A DNA stretch of 64,000 bases from Tipula vernalis (Eukaryota > Arthropoda > Insecta > Diptera > Tipulidae), in assembly GCA_958295665.1 (NCBI GenBank), contig OY282558.1:65460789-65524788 (forward strand). Reading direction: 5' to 3'. Of this stretch, positions 1-10,548 are shown piece by piece. Position numbers and translations under genes: made by a program. The notes under the pieces are model-generated. The model searched no databases, had not been told where the DNA came from, and saw nothing but the letters and a program-made list of their open reading frames with translations. How positions within the stretch are numbered: position 1 is the first letter of the stretch; every line of letters starts with the position of its first letter.

Positions 1-274
1 ACTTTATTCAAAAGGTCATCTATGGATTGATCACCCAGTTTGATTTAGAATTTATTAGTGTAAACTCACTAATTAACGAAATTTCCCAATTACCTTAAAT
101 TTGAAATTATATAATAGATAGGTTTATACTGCAATATGTTTTGAAATACAACTGAATTTGATAAAAAAGGTGAATTGAATTTTTTTTAATGTTGTTTAAA
201 AAAGTCAAACTTTTTACAGCTTACGTCCTTCGATGTAAATATTTATTACAGTTTTTGCCTATTTACTTTATAGA

Positions 275-354
275 TTAATAGACACGGACAAGTTGACTGA
301 AACTATCCCAAACGACTCAGAGAGATATTTTGCTTACGGCTTCCTCTGTTTAGG
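275..354 (+). other. Possible short coding exon at the window edge
   Basis: An open stretch reads about 26 codons between an acceptor-like TTTATAG and a GTAAAT donor. The next acceptor, TTTCAG, lies at about 521-524, just upstream of the ATG at 534. It could be a leader exon of CACTA-like copy 1 or a relic of a host gene. I do not recognise the peptide. It is supported only by splice-like signals and frame openness over a short span. Confidence 0.2.
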
Positions 355-382
355 TAAATAATATTCCTTATTAAGCCAAAGA

Positions 383-406
383 TTATATATTTATATACAT
401 ATATAA

Positions 407-494
<88 letters not shown>
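383..494. repeat. (AT)n microsatellite
   Basis: Near-pure AT dinucleotide run with a few TATAAA/TACA interruptions. It lies immediately upstream of the reading frame of CACTA-like copy 1. Confidence 0.9.
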
Positions 495-498
<4 letters not shown>

Positions 499-533
499 TA
501 TCTAACAGTTTTCTCTTGTTTCAGGCAAATAAA

Positions 534-2265
534 ATGAAATGTTACCATCCGAATTGTAATAACTATAACTTTAATAGTTTTACTTATTATTTGGATCATT
601 TAAATCTTTATCACAAATATGAAAATATATTCATTTGTAATCAATGCGATAATGAACGACATTTCATAAATTTTAGATCTTTTAAGAGTCATCTTGCCAA
701 ACATACGAAAGAGTTTGTCCCAATTGATAATACATTATGTGTCTCAATTGAGGAAGAAAACGGCTTGGCATCGAATAATATTTCTTCTCCTGGTGAATAT
801 AGTGAACCAGATAAAACTGATAAGGAGTTTATTCCGAATTTAAATAATGTTACATTTATTGAGGTTCTAAAAAAACTAAATTCTCATCTAGTACAAGATT
901 TATATAACATGCAAAATATAAATAGAAAATATATACAATCTATAATCAACATTTTTTGCCAATACAATAATGATTTGTTTACCCATATTGAGGAGCAAAT
1001 GAGTGCTAATATCAAAGATTCCGAAGCTAATGAAGAAGTGTCAATTATTTTATCAGAAGTTAAATCATCATTATCAAAAATTTCAACCGAACACAAAAGA
1101 AAAAAAGAATTAAAGACAAATCATTCATACATAGAACCGAAAAGTGTAGTCATTGGAGAACGTGTTGATAATTATAGGCATAACTATAATCTTTTACCGA
1201 AAACCATAAATGTAGAGGCGGTTCTAAATCCAATTAAGCTTGTATTGGAAATTTTTTTTGAAACTCCAAAAGTATTTGATTCGGTTTTGAACTACCTAAA
1301 AGATTTAAAATTTCCCTCTCATGACATTAGTAGTTTTATTCAAACCGATTTCTGGAAAGAAAAACAAACAAGTATAATAAAGATGTCATAATTCTGCCTG
1401 TAATTGTATATTACGATGATTTTGAAACTAACAATGCTTTAGGTTCAAGAACCGGTTTACAAAATTTAGGCGCTGTATATATTTCTTTGCCGTTTCTTCC
1501 AAAATAAATGCACTCAAAACTTGAAAATATTTTTTTAGTTTTGTTATTCCACAGTTTGGATAGAAAAAAATATGGCAATTCTGTATTTCAACCGGTTATA
1601 GATGAACTTAAATATTTGGAAACAGTAGGCATTGAGGTAAATAAACAAAAAATTGTTTTCTTACTAGCTGCCTGCGTTGGCGATAATAAGGGGCTAAATG
1701 GGATGTTAGGGTTCACAGAATCATTTTCTGCAAGCTACTTTTGTAGATTTTGCAAAATGGCTAAACACGAAACACAAAGTTGTGATAAACTGTCCTTGGA
1801 TATGTTGAGAAACGATACTAATTATAGGGAAGACCTAACGACAAATAACGTTTCTGAAACAGGAATTATTGGACCGTGCATATTTAACCAATTAGATAAT
1901 TTTAATGTTACTGAAAATTATTCAGTCGATATTATGCCCGATCTGCTAGAAGGGATACTTAATTTTGAGATGGCTTTAATTTTGGATAACTTTATAAATA
2001 TTAAAAAGTATTTTAAATTGGAGCAATTAAATAACAGAATTACAAATTTTGATTTTTGTAATTATGAAAATATTAATAAACCCCAATTCATATCAAACGA
2101 CCATTTAAAAAATCATAAACTGAGATATTCGGCTTCGGAGACACTATGGATGGCAAAATTTCTCGGAGTTATAATAGGAGAATTCATACCAGAAAAGGAT
2201 GAAGAATGGAAAATATTTTTACTTTTAAGGGAAATTTTAGAAATTTCACTTAATATTGGGAAATA
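534..2265 (+). pseudogene. CACTA/EnSpm-like transposase, decayed copy 1
   Basis: The ATG at 534 opens a protein with N-terminal C2H2-like fingers (CYHPNC near 540; CNQC...H near 640-700). A frame change near 1380 leads to the block YYDDFETNNALGS (about 1410-1455). An in-frame TAA at 1505-1507 follows, then SKLENIF, GDNKGLNG and CRFCKMAKHE. The same blocks occur in order in copy 2 (17,040-19,474), where they match the tnp2-like transposase layout. The conserved DVMHD of copy 2 reads DIMPD here, so a key histidine is lost. Homology stops near 2,265; the C-terminal third with the acidic residue in FEAKHK is missing. A dead copy in the same orientation as copy 2. Confidence 0.7.
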
Positions 2266-2388
2266 TGCTATAATAAAATATCGACAACATTGTATACGCT
2301 GTAATGCGATATTTATAGAATCAAGTGCTAAATTTCATATGGACCTTATTATTAAATATAGCACTTGCTACAAAATTATATAAAACAA

Positions 2389-2690
2389 ACCAACAATTTT
2401 AATGGGTTCATTACTATGGTTATATGAATATTTTCCTATATGCATTAATTCGCTGAACCATTTCAAATAGTAAATATTCCTATAAATACAAGTAAATTTA
2501 ACTATTTTTATGGTAATCACTCCTATTGACCAAATAGGATTGTATGGAAAAGACCACCAATTTTAAGGGATGTATTACTATCCCTGATATGCACATTTTC
2601 CTATACATATTAAGACGCCGAACTTTTTTAAATTGTAAATATTGCTATAAGTAAAAGTAAGATTAACCATTTGTATAGTAATCATTTCAA
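2389..2690. repeat. Diverged direct duplication, period about 165 bp
   Basis: 2389-2521 and 2553-2690 align along their length. Both start ACCA(A/C)CAATTTTAA, share TTTTCCTATA and GTAAATATT, and end TAGTAATCA or TGGTAATCA. They lie between the broken transposase and the right terminus of copy 1, so they are probably subterminal repeats of that transposon. No coding potential is visible. Confidence 0.55.
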
Positions 2691-2811
2691 CTCGTCGACT
2701 TCTAATTTTACTATAATTATAGTACTTTTTAAAAATATTCTATAGTACGCTCTCTGAAACTATTTGAAACTATCTCCTGGGCTGCTATATTTTATAGAAA
2801 TGTCTCCTATA

Positions 2812-2824
2812 TTTTTTTTCCGTG
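2812..2824. repeat. Right terminal repeat of CACTA-like copy 1
   Basis: TTTTTTTTCCGTG followed by TAA is the same as the right end of the intact element at 23,358-23,370 and the inverse of its left end at 13,576. It marks the probable right end of copy 1. The left end lies outside the window or is lost. Confidence 0.6.
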
Positions 2825-2827
2825 TAA

Positions 2828-2985
2828 ACGTATTGTATTCTAATTACATGTATCATAGATATAGCTCATGTAAAAACATCGTGAATAAACTATACACTCG
2901 TATATTTGACGTCTCATAAACAACACGTGTTTCTATCAGATATCCTAACCACATAACAGTTTAACGTGCACTATAAGGGAGGATT
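2828..2985. other. Unassigned spacer
   Basis: AT-rich DNA between the copy 1 terminus and the errantivirus-like remnant. I see no reading frame or repeat in it. Confidence 0.4.
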
Positions 2986-2989
2986 GTAG

Positions 2990-3375
2990 CTCTATTATTT
3001 TGGAAAAGAAATCCTCAATAGAACTATCACCTTGATACAAAGAATGTAAGTCTTTGATAAGACTGGTTTAATTCCTCTTATTCGAGTAATGATTTTTTAA
3101 ATTATTTTTTATGGTTCCCCAATTTAATGGAGTGTTATACATAGATAGAATATCGTCGGCTTCGCCTTGAATTTTATTGCGAATGGCACGAAGATATGCT
3201 GTGGGAACTACGTTTTCACCCGATACTCTTGCACATGCTGTCATGATTTCATCTAAATTAGCTATAAAGTCATGTAGTCCCGGTTTGCTGCCACGATAAA
3301 CAGGTTAATCTATTATATTAGTTTGGGTAGTTTGAGTTGGGCTGCGATAAGATTTAATTGTTCTTCTGTTGCCAT
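2990..3375 (-). pseudogene. gag: Errantivirus/Gypsy-type gag fragment
   Basis: On the minus strand an ATG at 3375 starts MATEEQLNLIAAQLK. After a short break another frame reads motifs such as GLHDFIANLDEI and GEADDILSMYNTPLNW, then IKDLHSLYQGDSSIEDF. These resemble the capsid segment of insect errantivirus gag proteins. Stops and frame shifts occur near 3300 and 3055, and the downstream gag, pol and env are absent. The leader and a primer-binding site lie correctly placed upstream, at 3376-3963. Confidence 0.6.
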
Positions 3376-3945
3376 ATTTGTATTTTTTATTTTCAATTTT
3401 TTTATTAAATCAATTAAATTTCCTATCTCTATATCTATTGCATTATTTTCTTCAATTTCCTTTATATTCATATAATTTCACTATCACGTTTCACAATTTT
3501 GATTTTTTTTTTTTTTTTTATCTATAACTCTATAAAACGTAGAGTTCCCTATAACTAATTCCGTATACAGCGGATAATATATTTAAACAAAAAATTTCCC
3601 TCGTTAACCGCGAAAGAATTCCTTTCATAAGCCGTGAAAGATTCGAAAATGTTGAAAGGAGTAGTAATTAATAGGAATTTTACGAATAAATTACTTACCA
3701 GATGATGATCACGTAGGTCAGTCTTGGGTTGTTCTGCATCTCTTTTTTTTTCGTTTTTTCGATTTCGGCAATCGCACTAAATATTCGTTCCCCAGATACT
3801 AATGTCACACTAAATGTTATAATTCACTGGGCACTTGTGCACTGTACACAATAAATGTTTTAATTCACTATGAAATTATCGCTAAATGCACTTTTCTACT
3901 TTAGGTTACTTTGAAAAAACACAAACGGATACTATTAATATAGTT

Positions 3946-3963
3946 ATCCTACCGGCTGCGCCA
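3946..3963 (-). promoter_or_regulatory. Primer-binding site of the errantivirus-like remnant
   Basis: The minus strand reads TGGCGCAGCCGGTAGGAT, a TGGCGC-type tRNA primer-binding site of the kind used by some insect errantiviruses (probably tRNA-Ser by family knowledge). It lies about 570 nt upstream of the gag ATG, so the 5' LTR should extend toward higher coordinates, where it is interrupted by the SINE. Confidence 0.55.
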
Positions 3964-4428
3964 ATTATAACTTTTCAGATTTTAGTTTTTAGAAAATAAA
4001 CTTTTGTTTGTTTGTTTGTTTGTTTGAATTGTTGATTTATTTTTTACCGTCCTACTTTACGCCTGGAGTAGCCAAATCGAGGACAAGCGGCTACAGATCC
4101 GTCTTTGAAAACCACCTGCACATTGCATTGCTTCATGCCAACCTGTAGTGCTGACATGAAAGGTGGGTCGGCCCATGGATTCTGCACTCTCAACAGGGGG
4201 TCATAGATGTGTTCATTTTCATCACCGATCGTAATCAGATGATGAAAAATCCCTTTTGCATCCCGCCCCTATAGGGATTCGAACCCGGTACCTCCCGATC
4301 CAATCGCCGCAGCTTTAACCACTGCGCCGTTTGCTCTGTAAAATAAACATTTATTTATTAATTTTAATCTTTTATTTTTATTTGAGTTATAATGATTTTT
4401 AATGTCTTCACTACGGAGGTTACAACTA
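3964..4428 (-). repeat. Putative errantivirus-like 5' LTR split by a SINE
   Basis: Reading the minus strand, the region runs from AGTTGTAACC (near 4428) to AAGTTATAAT just before the primer-binding site. Without the 338-bp SINE only about 120 bp remains, short for such an LTR. The outer boundary is therefore uncertain, and no second LTR copy is in the window. Confidence 0.3.
4002..4339 (-). mobile_element. tRNA-derived SINE with flanking TSD
   Basis: The minus strand carries pol III promoter boxes: A box in GGCGCAGTGGTTAAAGC (complement of 4312-4328) and a perfect B box GGTTCGAATCC (complement of 4275-4285), about 30 bp apart. The tRNA-like head is followed by a 3' body of about 240 bp and a (CAAA)n tail (4003-4025). 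The 9-bp repeat AAAATAAAC at 3993-4001 and 4340-4348 is a target-site duplication, extendable with one mismatch. Inserted in the putative LTR of the errantivirus-like remnant, so it is younger than that element. Confidence 0.85.
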
Positions 4429-4670
4429 AGTAAAGAAGTATATAATATACTTCTAAGAATTAAAGTAAAATATATTGAGAAAATGCATTATTGATATTAA
4501 TTTTATTCAAAACCAGAATGTGATATTACGTTAAAATGAAATGCTGATATTTATGTTATGATCAATGTATTGAAGTTGCTGTTGTTGTGGGTTGTTGACT
4601 TGTCATTGAGGACGGTGAGCCTACCGGACGTAACTCGCGCGGACATTTCGATTGCTGTTTCAAAGTTTTA

Positions 4671-5060
4671 TTGACGAATGATTTTGAATTATTTGTTTCA
4701 AAGGATTTTGTGGGTTCGACGTATATAGAGCAATGGTTTAATCACCGCTTAAAAAACCTCGCAAATCGTACGTCTAGAGTATTTAAGAATTATAAGCGTT
4801 TTGGGGATGTTAAATGTCTGTTTCACAAAATAAAATCACATGGCTATCAGAGTTTCATTCTCAGGTCCTCATGAAATATGTGACGCGTTTGACAATTTTT
4901 TTCAGGCCTCTTTTGATAAATCTAACATTTCTACAATCCAACTCAAGGAAATTATGATTGAACTGAAATGTTTGGATATCATTGCTGGTGCAGGTCCTGA
5001 CTGTATCGCCCCATGCGGATTTTGAATAAGTCTGCGTATCTCAATTCTCTCGGTTATCCC
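4671..5060 (+). pseudogene. LINE ORF2 fragment between endonuclease and RT
   Basis: Two overlapping frames read WFNHRLKNLANRTSRVFKNYKR, as in the helical linker of Jockey/CR1-type LINE polyproteins, then GPHEICDAFDNFFQASF and AGAGPDCIAPCGF, resembling the GPDgIpp.fLK segment that opens the reverse transcriptase. One frameshift joins them and nothing follows. A short, very old scrap. Confidence 0.5.
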
Positions 5061-5104
5061 TAAACTTTTTTAATCGTTAGTAAAATCTAAAATTGAGATT
5101 CATA

Positions 5105-5160
5105 TTAACACGCTCGCCGCTCAAAGGCACATATATGTGTCACGCAAGTTTCACAAAAAA
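5105..5160. repeat. Probable piggyBac left terminus with TTAA target
   Basis: TTAA at 5105-5108 is followed by CACGCTCGCCGCTC and a small palindrome GGCACATATATGTGTC. piggyBac elements insert at TTAA and duplicate it, and a matching transposase starts 2 kb downstream on the same strand. No matching right terminus is seen near 8,350-8,500, where the element is cut off by other sequence. Confidence 0.45.
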
Positions 5161-5174
5161 CTCATGTTACATAT

Positions 5175-5671
5175 TGTTACGTTTTTGCCTGGTCACTCAA
5201 GGTTCGTATCACTGGATTATGAATAATACAAAACCAATTTAATTTATATCCAACGAATTTATTTATTTCACAAAATTTATTACAACACAGTTTATTAATA
5301 AAAATTCACAAAATCACTTTATATAAATTATTCTCAAATTTTACTGATCACTTTTACTTTTTATTTCGCACAAAAACACTTTTTAAATCACTTTTTAATT
5401 CCTTTTTAATCTTTATACTATCGCTTACCAAATATTACTAAAAATCTTACAAGTTTACTCTATCGCGTTCCAAATTCGAATAATCCAATTCGACCTTGTT
5501 CGCCTTTTTATATACACAAACCAAGCTTCTCGAAAGTTCACGACTTTTCCAGTTGGAATAGCGTAGAAACATTACGTAACAATTTTTATTAAGGAAAATT
5601 CCATTTAGTACAGTAAAACATTGAGCTATTAGTTTTACTTATTCTAATACACACTAGGTGTCACCGTCACA
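5175..5671 (-). repeat. Solo LTR 1 (497 bp), TSD ATAT
   Basis: On the minus strand it runs TGTGACGG to CGTAACA. It contains a TATATAAAAAGGCG promoter-like box and polyadenylation-like AATAAA stretches. ATAT flanks it on both sides (5171-5174, 5672-5675). No internal retrotransposon sequence accompanies it, so it is a solo LTR left by recombination. It shares its family with the next two copies. Confidence 0.8.
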
Positions 5672-5677
5672 ATATAC

Positions 5678-6122
5678 TGTTACGTTTTTGCCTTGTCAAT
5701 CAAGGTTCGTATCACTGGATTGTGAATAATACAAACTCAATTCAATTTATCACCAACGAATTTACTTATTTCGCAAAATTTATTACAACACAGTTTATCA
5801 ATAAAAATTCACAAAATCACTTTATATAAATTATTCTTAAATTTTACTGATCACTTTTACTTTATTTATCGCACTACAACACTTTTTTTAAATCACATTT
5901 TAATTCCTTTTAATCTTTATACTATCGCTTACCAAATATTACTGATCCAATTCGATTTCGTTCGCCTTTTTATATACACAAACCAAACTTCTAGAAAGCT
6001 CATGATTTTTCTAGTTAGAATAGTGTAGAACAATTTTATCATGGAAAATTCCATTTAGAACAGTTTAACATTGAGCTATTAATTTTAACTTATTCTATTA
6101 CACACTAGGTGTCACCGTCACA
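5678..6122 (-). repeat. Solo LTR 2 (445 bp), TSD ATAC
   Basis: Same family and orientation as LTR 1, with an internal deletion of about 50 bp near 5945. The flanks are ATAC at 5674-5677 and 6123-6126. This TSD overlaps the right TSD of LTR 1, showing a second, separate insertion beside the first. Confidence 0.8.
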
Positions 6123-6130
6123 ATACATAT

Positions 6131-6620
6131 TGTGACGGTGACACCTAGTGTGTAATAGAATAAGTTAAATTAATAGCTCAATGTTAAACTGTACTAAAAT
6201 GGAATTTTCCATGATAAAATTGTTTTACTCTATTCTAACTGGAAAAGTCATGAACTTTCAAGAAGCTTGGTTTGTGTATATAAAAAGGCGAACAAGATCG
6301 AATTGGATTATTCGTATTTGGAACGTGATAGAGTAAACTTGTAAGATTATTAGTAGTATTTGGAAAGCGACAGTGTAAAGATTAAAAAGGAATTAAAATG
6401 TGATTTAAAAAGTGTTGTAGTGCGAAATAAAAATTATAAGTAAATTAACAGTAAAATTTGAGAATAATTTATATAAAGTGATTTTATGAATTTTTATTGA
6501 TAAACTGTGTTGTAATAAATTTTGTGAATTAAATAAATTCGTTGGTGATAAATTAAATTGGTTTTGTATTATTCACAATCCAGTGATACGAACCTTAATT
6601 GACAAGGCAAAAACGTAACA
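6131..6620 (+). repeat. Solo LTR 3 (490 bp), TSD ATAT
   Basis: Same family in the opposite orientation: TGTGACGG at 6131 to CGTAACA at 6620, with a TATA-like box at about 6278-6288. ATAT lies on both sides (6127-6130, 6621-6624). With LTR 2 it forms a near-perfect inverted pair separated by 8 bp. Confidence 0.8.
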
Positions 6621-6624
6621 ATAT

Positions 6625-7080
6625 GTATGTGTCACAAATTACTGAAACTTTACATATGGTATGTAGGTATAACTTTGGAATGGTTTGTGTTACGATTATT
6701 TTCTTTTCACCGTAGTCTTTATCAGTATAAGACACACATTTTTGTCACATGGTTTCAATGAGAAAGTTTTATTTATTGAAATATTTTCATATTTCGGGAA
6801 ACCCCCGATATTGGTTCAAAGAAAAGGGATAACGATTTACTTAACGTTTTTATGTTAATTTGTCGACGATTTTTGTCTATTAAAGAGATATTTTGTTTGC
6901 ATTATAATACTTTTACTTAGAATTTTTGATATTATAGTGAAAAATTAACGATTTTTAATTTAAAACTAAATTTTTAAAGTGTGGCATATAAAATTGTAAG
7001 GTATAGTAATTTTATTATTTACTCTCCGATTTTCTGATTTGGTGAGTTTCAAGTTAATTGCAGATTTTTTTTGTTATACT
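6625..7080. other. Non-coding stretch inside the piggyBac remnant
   Basis: AT-rich sequence between solo LTR 3 and the transposase remnant, probably piggyBac 5' untranslated DNA. No motif is recognised. Confidence 0.35.
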
Positions 7081-7110
7081 GTTATACTAGGTTCTTGGTT
7101 TTAAAGGAAT

Positions 7111-8352
7111 TTGTGCATAACGGAAAGTCGAGGAAAGCGCATGCAGCTTGCGCGTAAATCTGATGAATCTGAATTGGACTCCAGCAACAGTGAAATAGAG
7201 TTTGAAGATTCGGGCAGCAGCTTTCGCATCTATGACACTGACAGTATGTCATCTGAATGCTCAGTAGAAATTGACTTGCAAGAGGTACCAGTTCAAGAAT
7301 ATATTGCTGAAAATAACAATAATGAGTGAACTGATGTTGGGCCTGAAACAAATTACAAAGTTTTTACTGGAGCAGAATTGATATCCATAGATCTACCACC
7401 AACCGCCAAAATTGTAGAATATTTCAGGAAAATATTTGACGATGTATTGCTCGAGAAAATAGTTACTTGGACTAACGCACGTGCTAAATTCATTATTGAG
7501 TACAAGCCATTATCAGCAAATTCAAAGCTTCGCAGATGGAAAGATGTGACCAGTAGCGAATATAAAACTGAAAATGTTCAAAATGTGTTCGGCCAGACAA
7601 TGAGTGGAATAAAGTTTGAAAACATCCTTAGGTGTATGTGTTTCTATGACGAGCAACACGACGTCAAAACTAATAGATTGTATGTACAAAATACAAAATG
7701 TCACAAATCACGTTCTAGCTAACATAAAAAATTTGTATAGCCCACCTCAAAACTCCCCTGTTATGGCGAGGAAGACTGTCATTCCGGTAGTATATACCGA
7801 ATAAGAGGCACAAGTACGGAATCAAATTCTATGAATTATGCAATCCCGAAGGTTTTTTAATAAATGTAATTATATATACCGGAAGAGGCACGGTATCTGG
7901 GTAAAGGTCATACGTTGTATATGGATAATTACTACTGCAGTATTGACCTGGCAGAGCACTTGGTGAATCATCAAACTAATATATGTGGAACATTACGTTC
8001 GAACAGGAAACGCAATTCCTCTCAAGTTTTAAAGAGTAAATTAAAGCCAGGACAAATTTCATGGCTGCGAAACCGCAAGAACATTAAGGTGTTAAAATAG
8101 AAAGACAAGCGAGACGTTTTGATGATTTGCACCAAACATAATGCCGAGCTTATTAATTTAATAACAAAAAGAAACAAGCACATAATAAAGCCAAAAATAG
8201 TGGTAGACTACAACGCTAATATGCCGGGGATCGATAGGACGGATCAAATGATTTCATATTATGCTTGCACAAGGCGTTTAATGCGATGGTACATGAAAGT
8301 ATTTTTTCACAAACTATATGGATTTCGTGTTGGATATACTATACATCGTTAA
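7111..8352 (+). pseudogene. piggyBac-type transposase remnant
   Basis: It opens with an acidic, serine-rich leader typical of piggyBac transposases (SDESELDSSNSEIEFEDSG), then a stop at 7327. The Transposase_1_7-type core follows: FTGAELISIDLPPTAKIVEYF, SSEYKTENVQNVFGQTMSG, FENILRCMCFYD. The middle is partly deleted near 7715-7740 and resumes as KYGIKFYELCNPEGF, DNYYCSIDLAEHL, GTLRSNRKRNSSQVL and PGIDRTDQMISYYACTRR. There are several stops (near 7801 and 8098) and frameshifts. The cysteine-rich C-terminal finger is missing. Dead; it hosted the three LTR insertions upstream. Confidence 0.85.
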
Positions 8353-8479
8353 AATACATTATAGAACTACCAATGACATCTAGTGGCAACCAATATTATT
8401 ACACGCTTTTTTTTTAAAGAAATTGAAATTTGAAATTGACATGATATCCAAATAAGTACTAGTATATTATTTAAATCTA
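8353..8479. other. Junction between piggyBac and Gypsy remnants
   Basis: Short AT-rich stretch without recognisable termini of either neighbour. Confidence 0.3.
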
Positions 8480-10545
8480 ATGGTTGTTACATATCTCTGA
8501 GGTGGACGACGAATGCGACCACTACGAGTTCTCTGACCCTCCCGACTCATCAGCTATAAATGGTTCAGGTATCTCTTGATCGCTGGCTGACACTGCTTCT
8601 GAATCAGAACTATTAGCGGTCTGATATTCATCTGATGCTGTATTATTCTCATTCAACACTGGTCGGGCTGGCTTATTCACATCACAAATACTTGGTTCAT
8701 TGCCATCATTAACATTCTCCTGTACGTTACGCCCAAGAGGCGATACAAATTTAATAGGTTTCAAATTATCCTGACCCGCAACATTATATCTAACATTTTC
8801 TTCAAACATTACTTCTCCTCCATTCACTTCGTTATTCTTAGTCTTAAAATTATCCCTAACGATGTATGATCGACCATTCACATTACCAACAATTGAACCA
8901 TAGTTTGATTCTTTTCCATTTTTTTTTTAAATCACGAGATCACCCATATTTAGTTGACTTCGTAACTTTTGCAAATGTCAAGCAATGACGCTAAGATTAA
9001 GAGGAAATATCAACAACAGATGTACCAACTTAACAAAAAAACGGAACTCAGATCGGAACGATGGGAGCGCCACACGGTGGTTATTCCGAGAACTTGTTGA
9101 TCAAAGTAGTATGCATCGATAACAGACAAGAAGTCCTGTCCAGCATACTCAAATAGATCCATCGACACTATATGAAACGGATACTTTGGTAGCTCTTCTT
9201 GAACTAGTTCTTCTTTTTTGCTGCTCCGCGTAAACTTTTCACAAATGGCACAAGATGCAACCATTTCCCTTATCTGACCGTTCATATTAGGCCAGTAATA
9301 AAGCATTCTTGCACGTGCAAGAGTTTTTTCGACTCCCAAATGTGGTGCATGTAACCACTTGCTAAGTTTATCTTGCGTAATTCTTTTGGAATCACGAGTC
9401 GATGATCTCGAAATAGTAAGCCATTCTCACAATTAAGTTCATTCTTGAATTTGTGAAACATACGGCTCAGATCGTCCAACAGATGATAATTCGGCCAACC
9501 GTTCTCTACATACTCTCTAGTATCGACCAACTCGCAAAAAAATTGCATCTCGTTCAATGGTTGAACGGTACAAATTATAATTGTTTTCGATAAACACGCC
9601 GATTTAGTTACTGAATGAATGATTCCCGATAAATCCGTGTCTTCTTGACATTTCGATTGTTGGGCTCGTGACAAGCATTTCTTTGCCCGGCTTGTAAACA
9701 ACAGTCACCTTTGGATATTTCAAAAGTGACATGAGCATACACTGAAGCCGCATTGTCACATCATCAATATCCCGCCTGACCAATGTTCCCAAAAGTTTGT
9801 GATCACTGTCCACCGTAAATTCACGTCCATACAAAAAATAATGAAACCGCTGACATGAAAACACAATTGCCAACAACTCCTTTTCGATCTGAGCCCACTT
9901 TTGTTCACTTTTACTTAACGTCCGAGAAGTATATGCTACTCTGGGTGTCCTCTCTGAACAATTACACAACCCAATCCATCTTTAGATGCATCCGTTTGCA
10001 CAATGACAGGCAACTTCGGATCATACATCACCAACACCGGTTCCGATGATACGATATCAAGTAATTCCCTGAATTCCACACAACATCGTTTCGCGTGAGG
10101 CTACGAAAATGTGCCGATTGCTTTGACAAATTTGGAATGAATTTAGCTAAATATTTAAGAATACCCAAAAATCTTGAAACGGCCGCTTTATCCCCCGGCT
10201 CCTACATCTTTAAAATTGCATCACGATACTTTAAATTCGCCTTAAACTTTCTTTCAAACAAGATATGACCCATAAATTTAACCTCACGCTTTCGATATTG
10301 AATTTTTTCCAGGTTAAATTTAATATTGTATTTACGCGCCCTTTCCATGACCTTTTCCATTATCCGATCGTGTTCTTCTTCCATTTTCGAGCAAATACCC
10401 ACATCATCCAAATAAATTATCACTCCCTCTTAAACATTTCACGTTGAAATAATTTCGGTACAAAATTAAGCCCAAATGGCACGCGATTGAATTTATATCT
10501 CAAACAACGGAGTCATGAATCCACAGTTCTTCAAGTCACGAACCA
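8480..10545 (-). pseudogene. pol: Gypsy pol remnant A (RT, RNase H, integrase)
   Basis: Read on the minus strand in order: reverse transcriptase tail with the active-site-like IIYLDDVGI (near 10,420) and a VKFMGHI block (near 10,270); RNase H-like segment with YTSRTLSKSEQKWAQIEKELLAI-type residues (9,850-9,940) and VDSDHK (near 9,810), lysine replacing the usual glutamine or proline; integrase zinc-finger region with RARMLYYWPNM and CAICEKF (9,230-9,310); and a degraded integrase core. The C-terminal tail includes PLGRNV and ends near GRIRRPPQRY (about 8,490-8,520). Frameshifts occur near 9,970, 9,650, 9,300 and 9,060. No LTRs are visible; gag, protease and N-terminal RT are missing at the junction with BEL/Pao near 10,545. 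Confidence 0.75.
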
Positions 10546-10548
10546 TTG

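Noticed and set aside
3997..4025. Independent (TTTG)n microsatellite
   Set aside because: It is the tail of the minus-strand SINE.
4275..4336. tRNA gene
   Set aside because: A and B boxes are present, but no cloverleaf with acceptor and anticodon stems is evident, and the tail and TSD identify a SINE.
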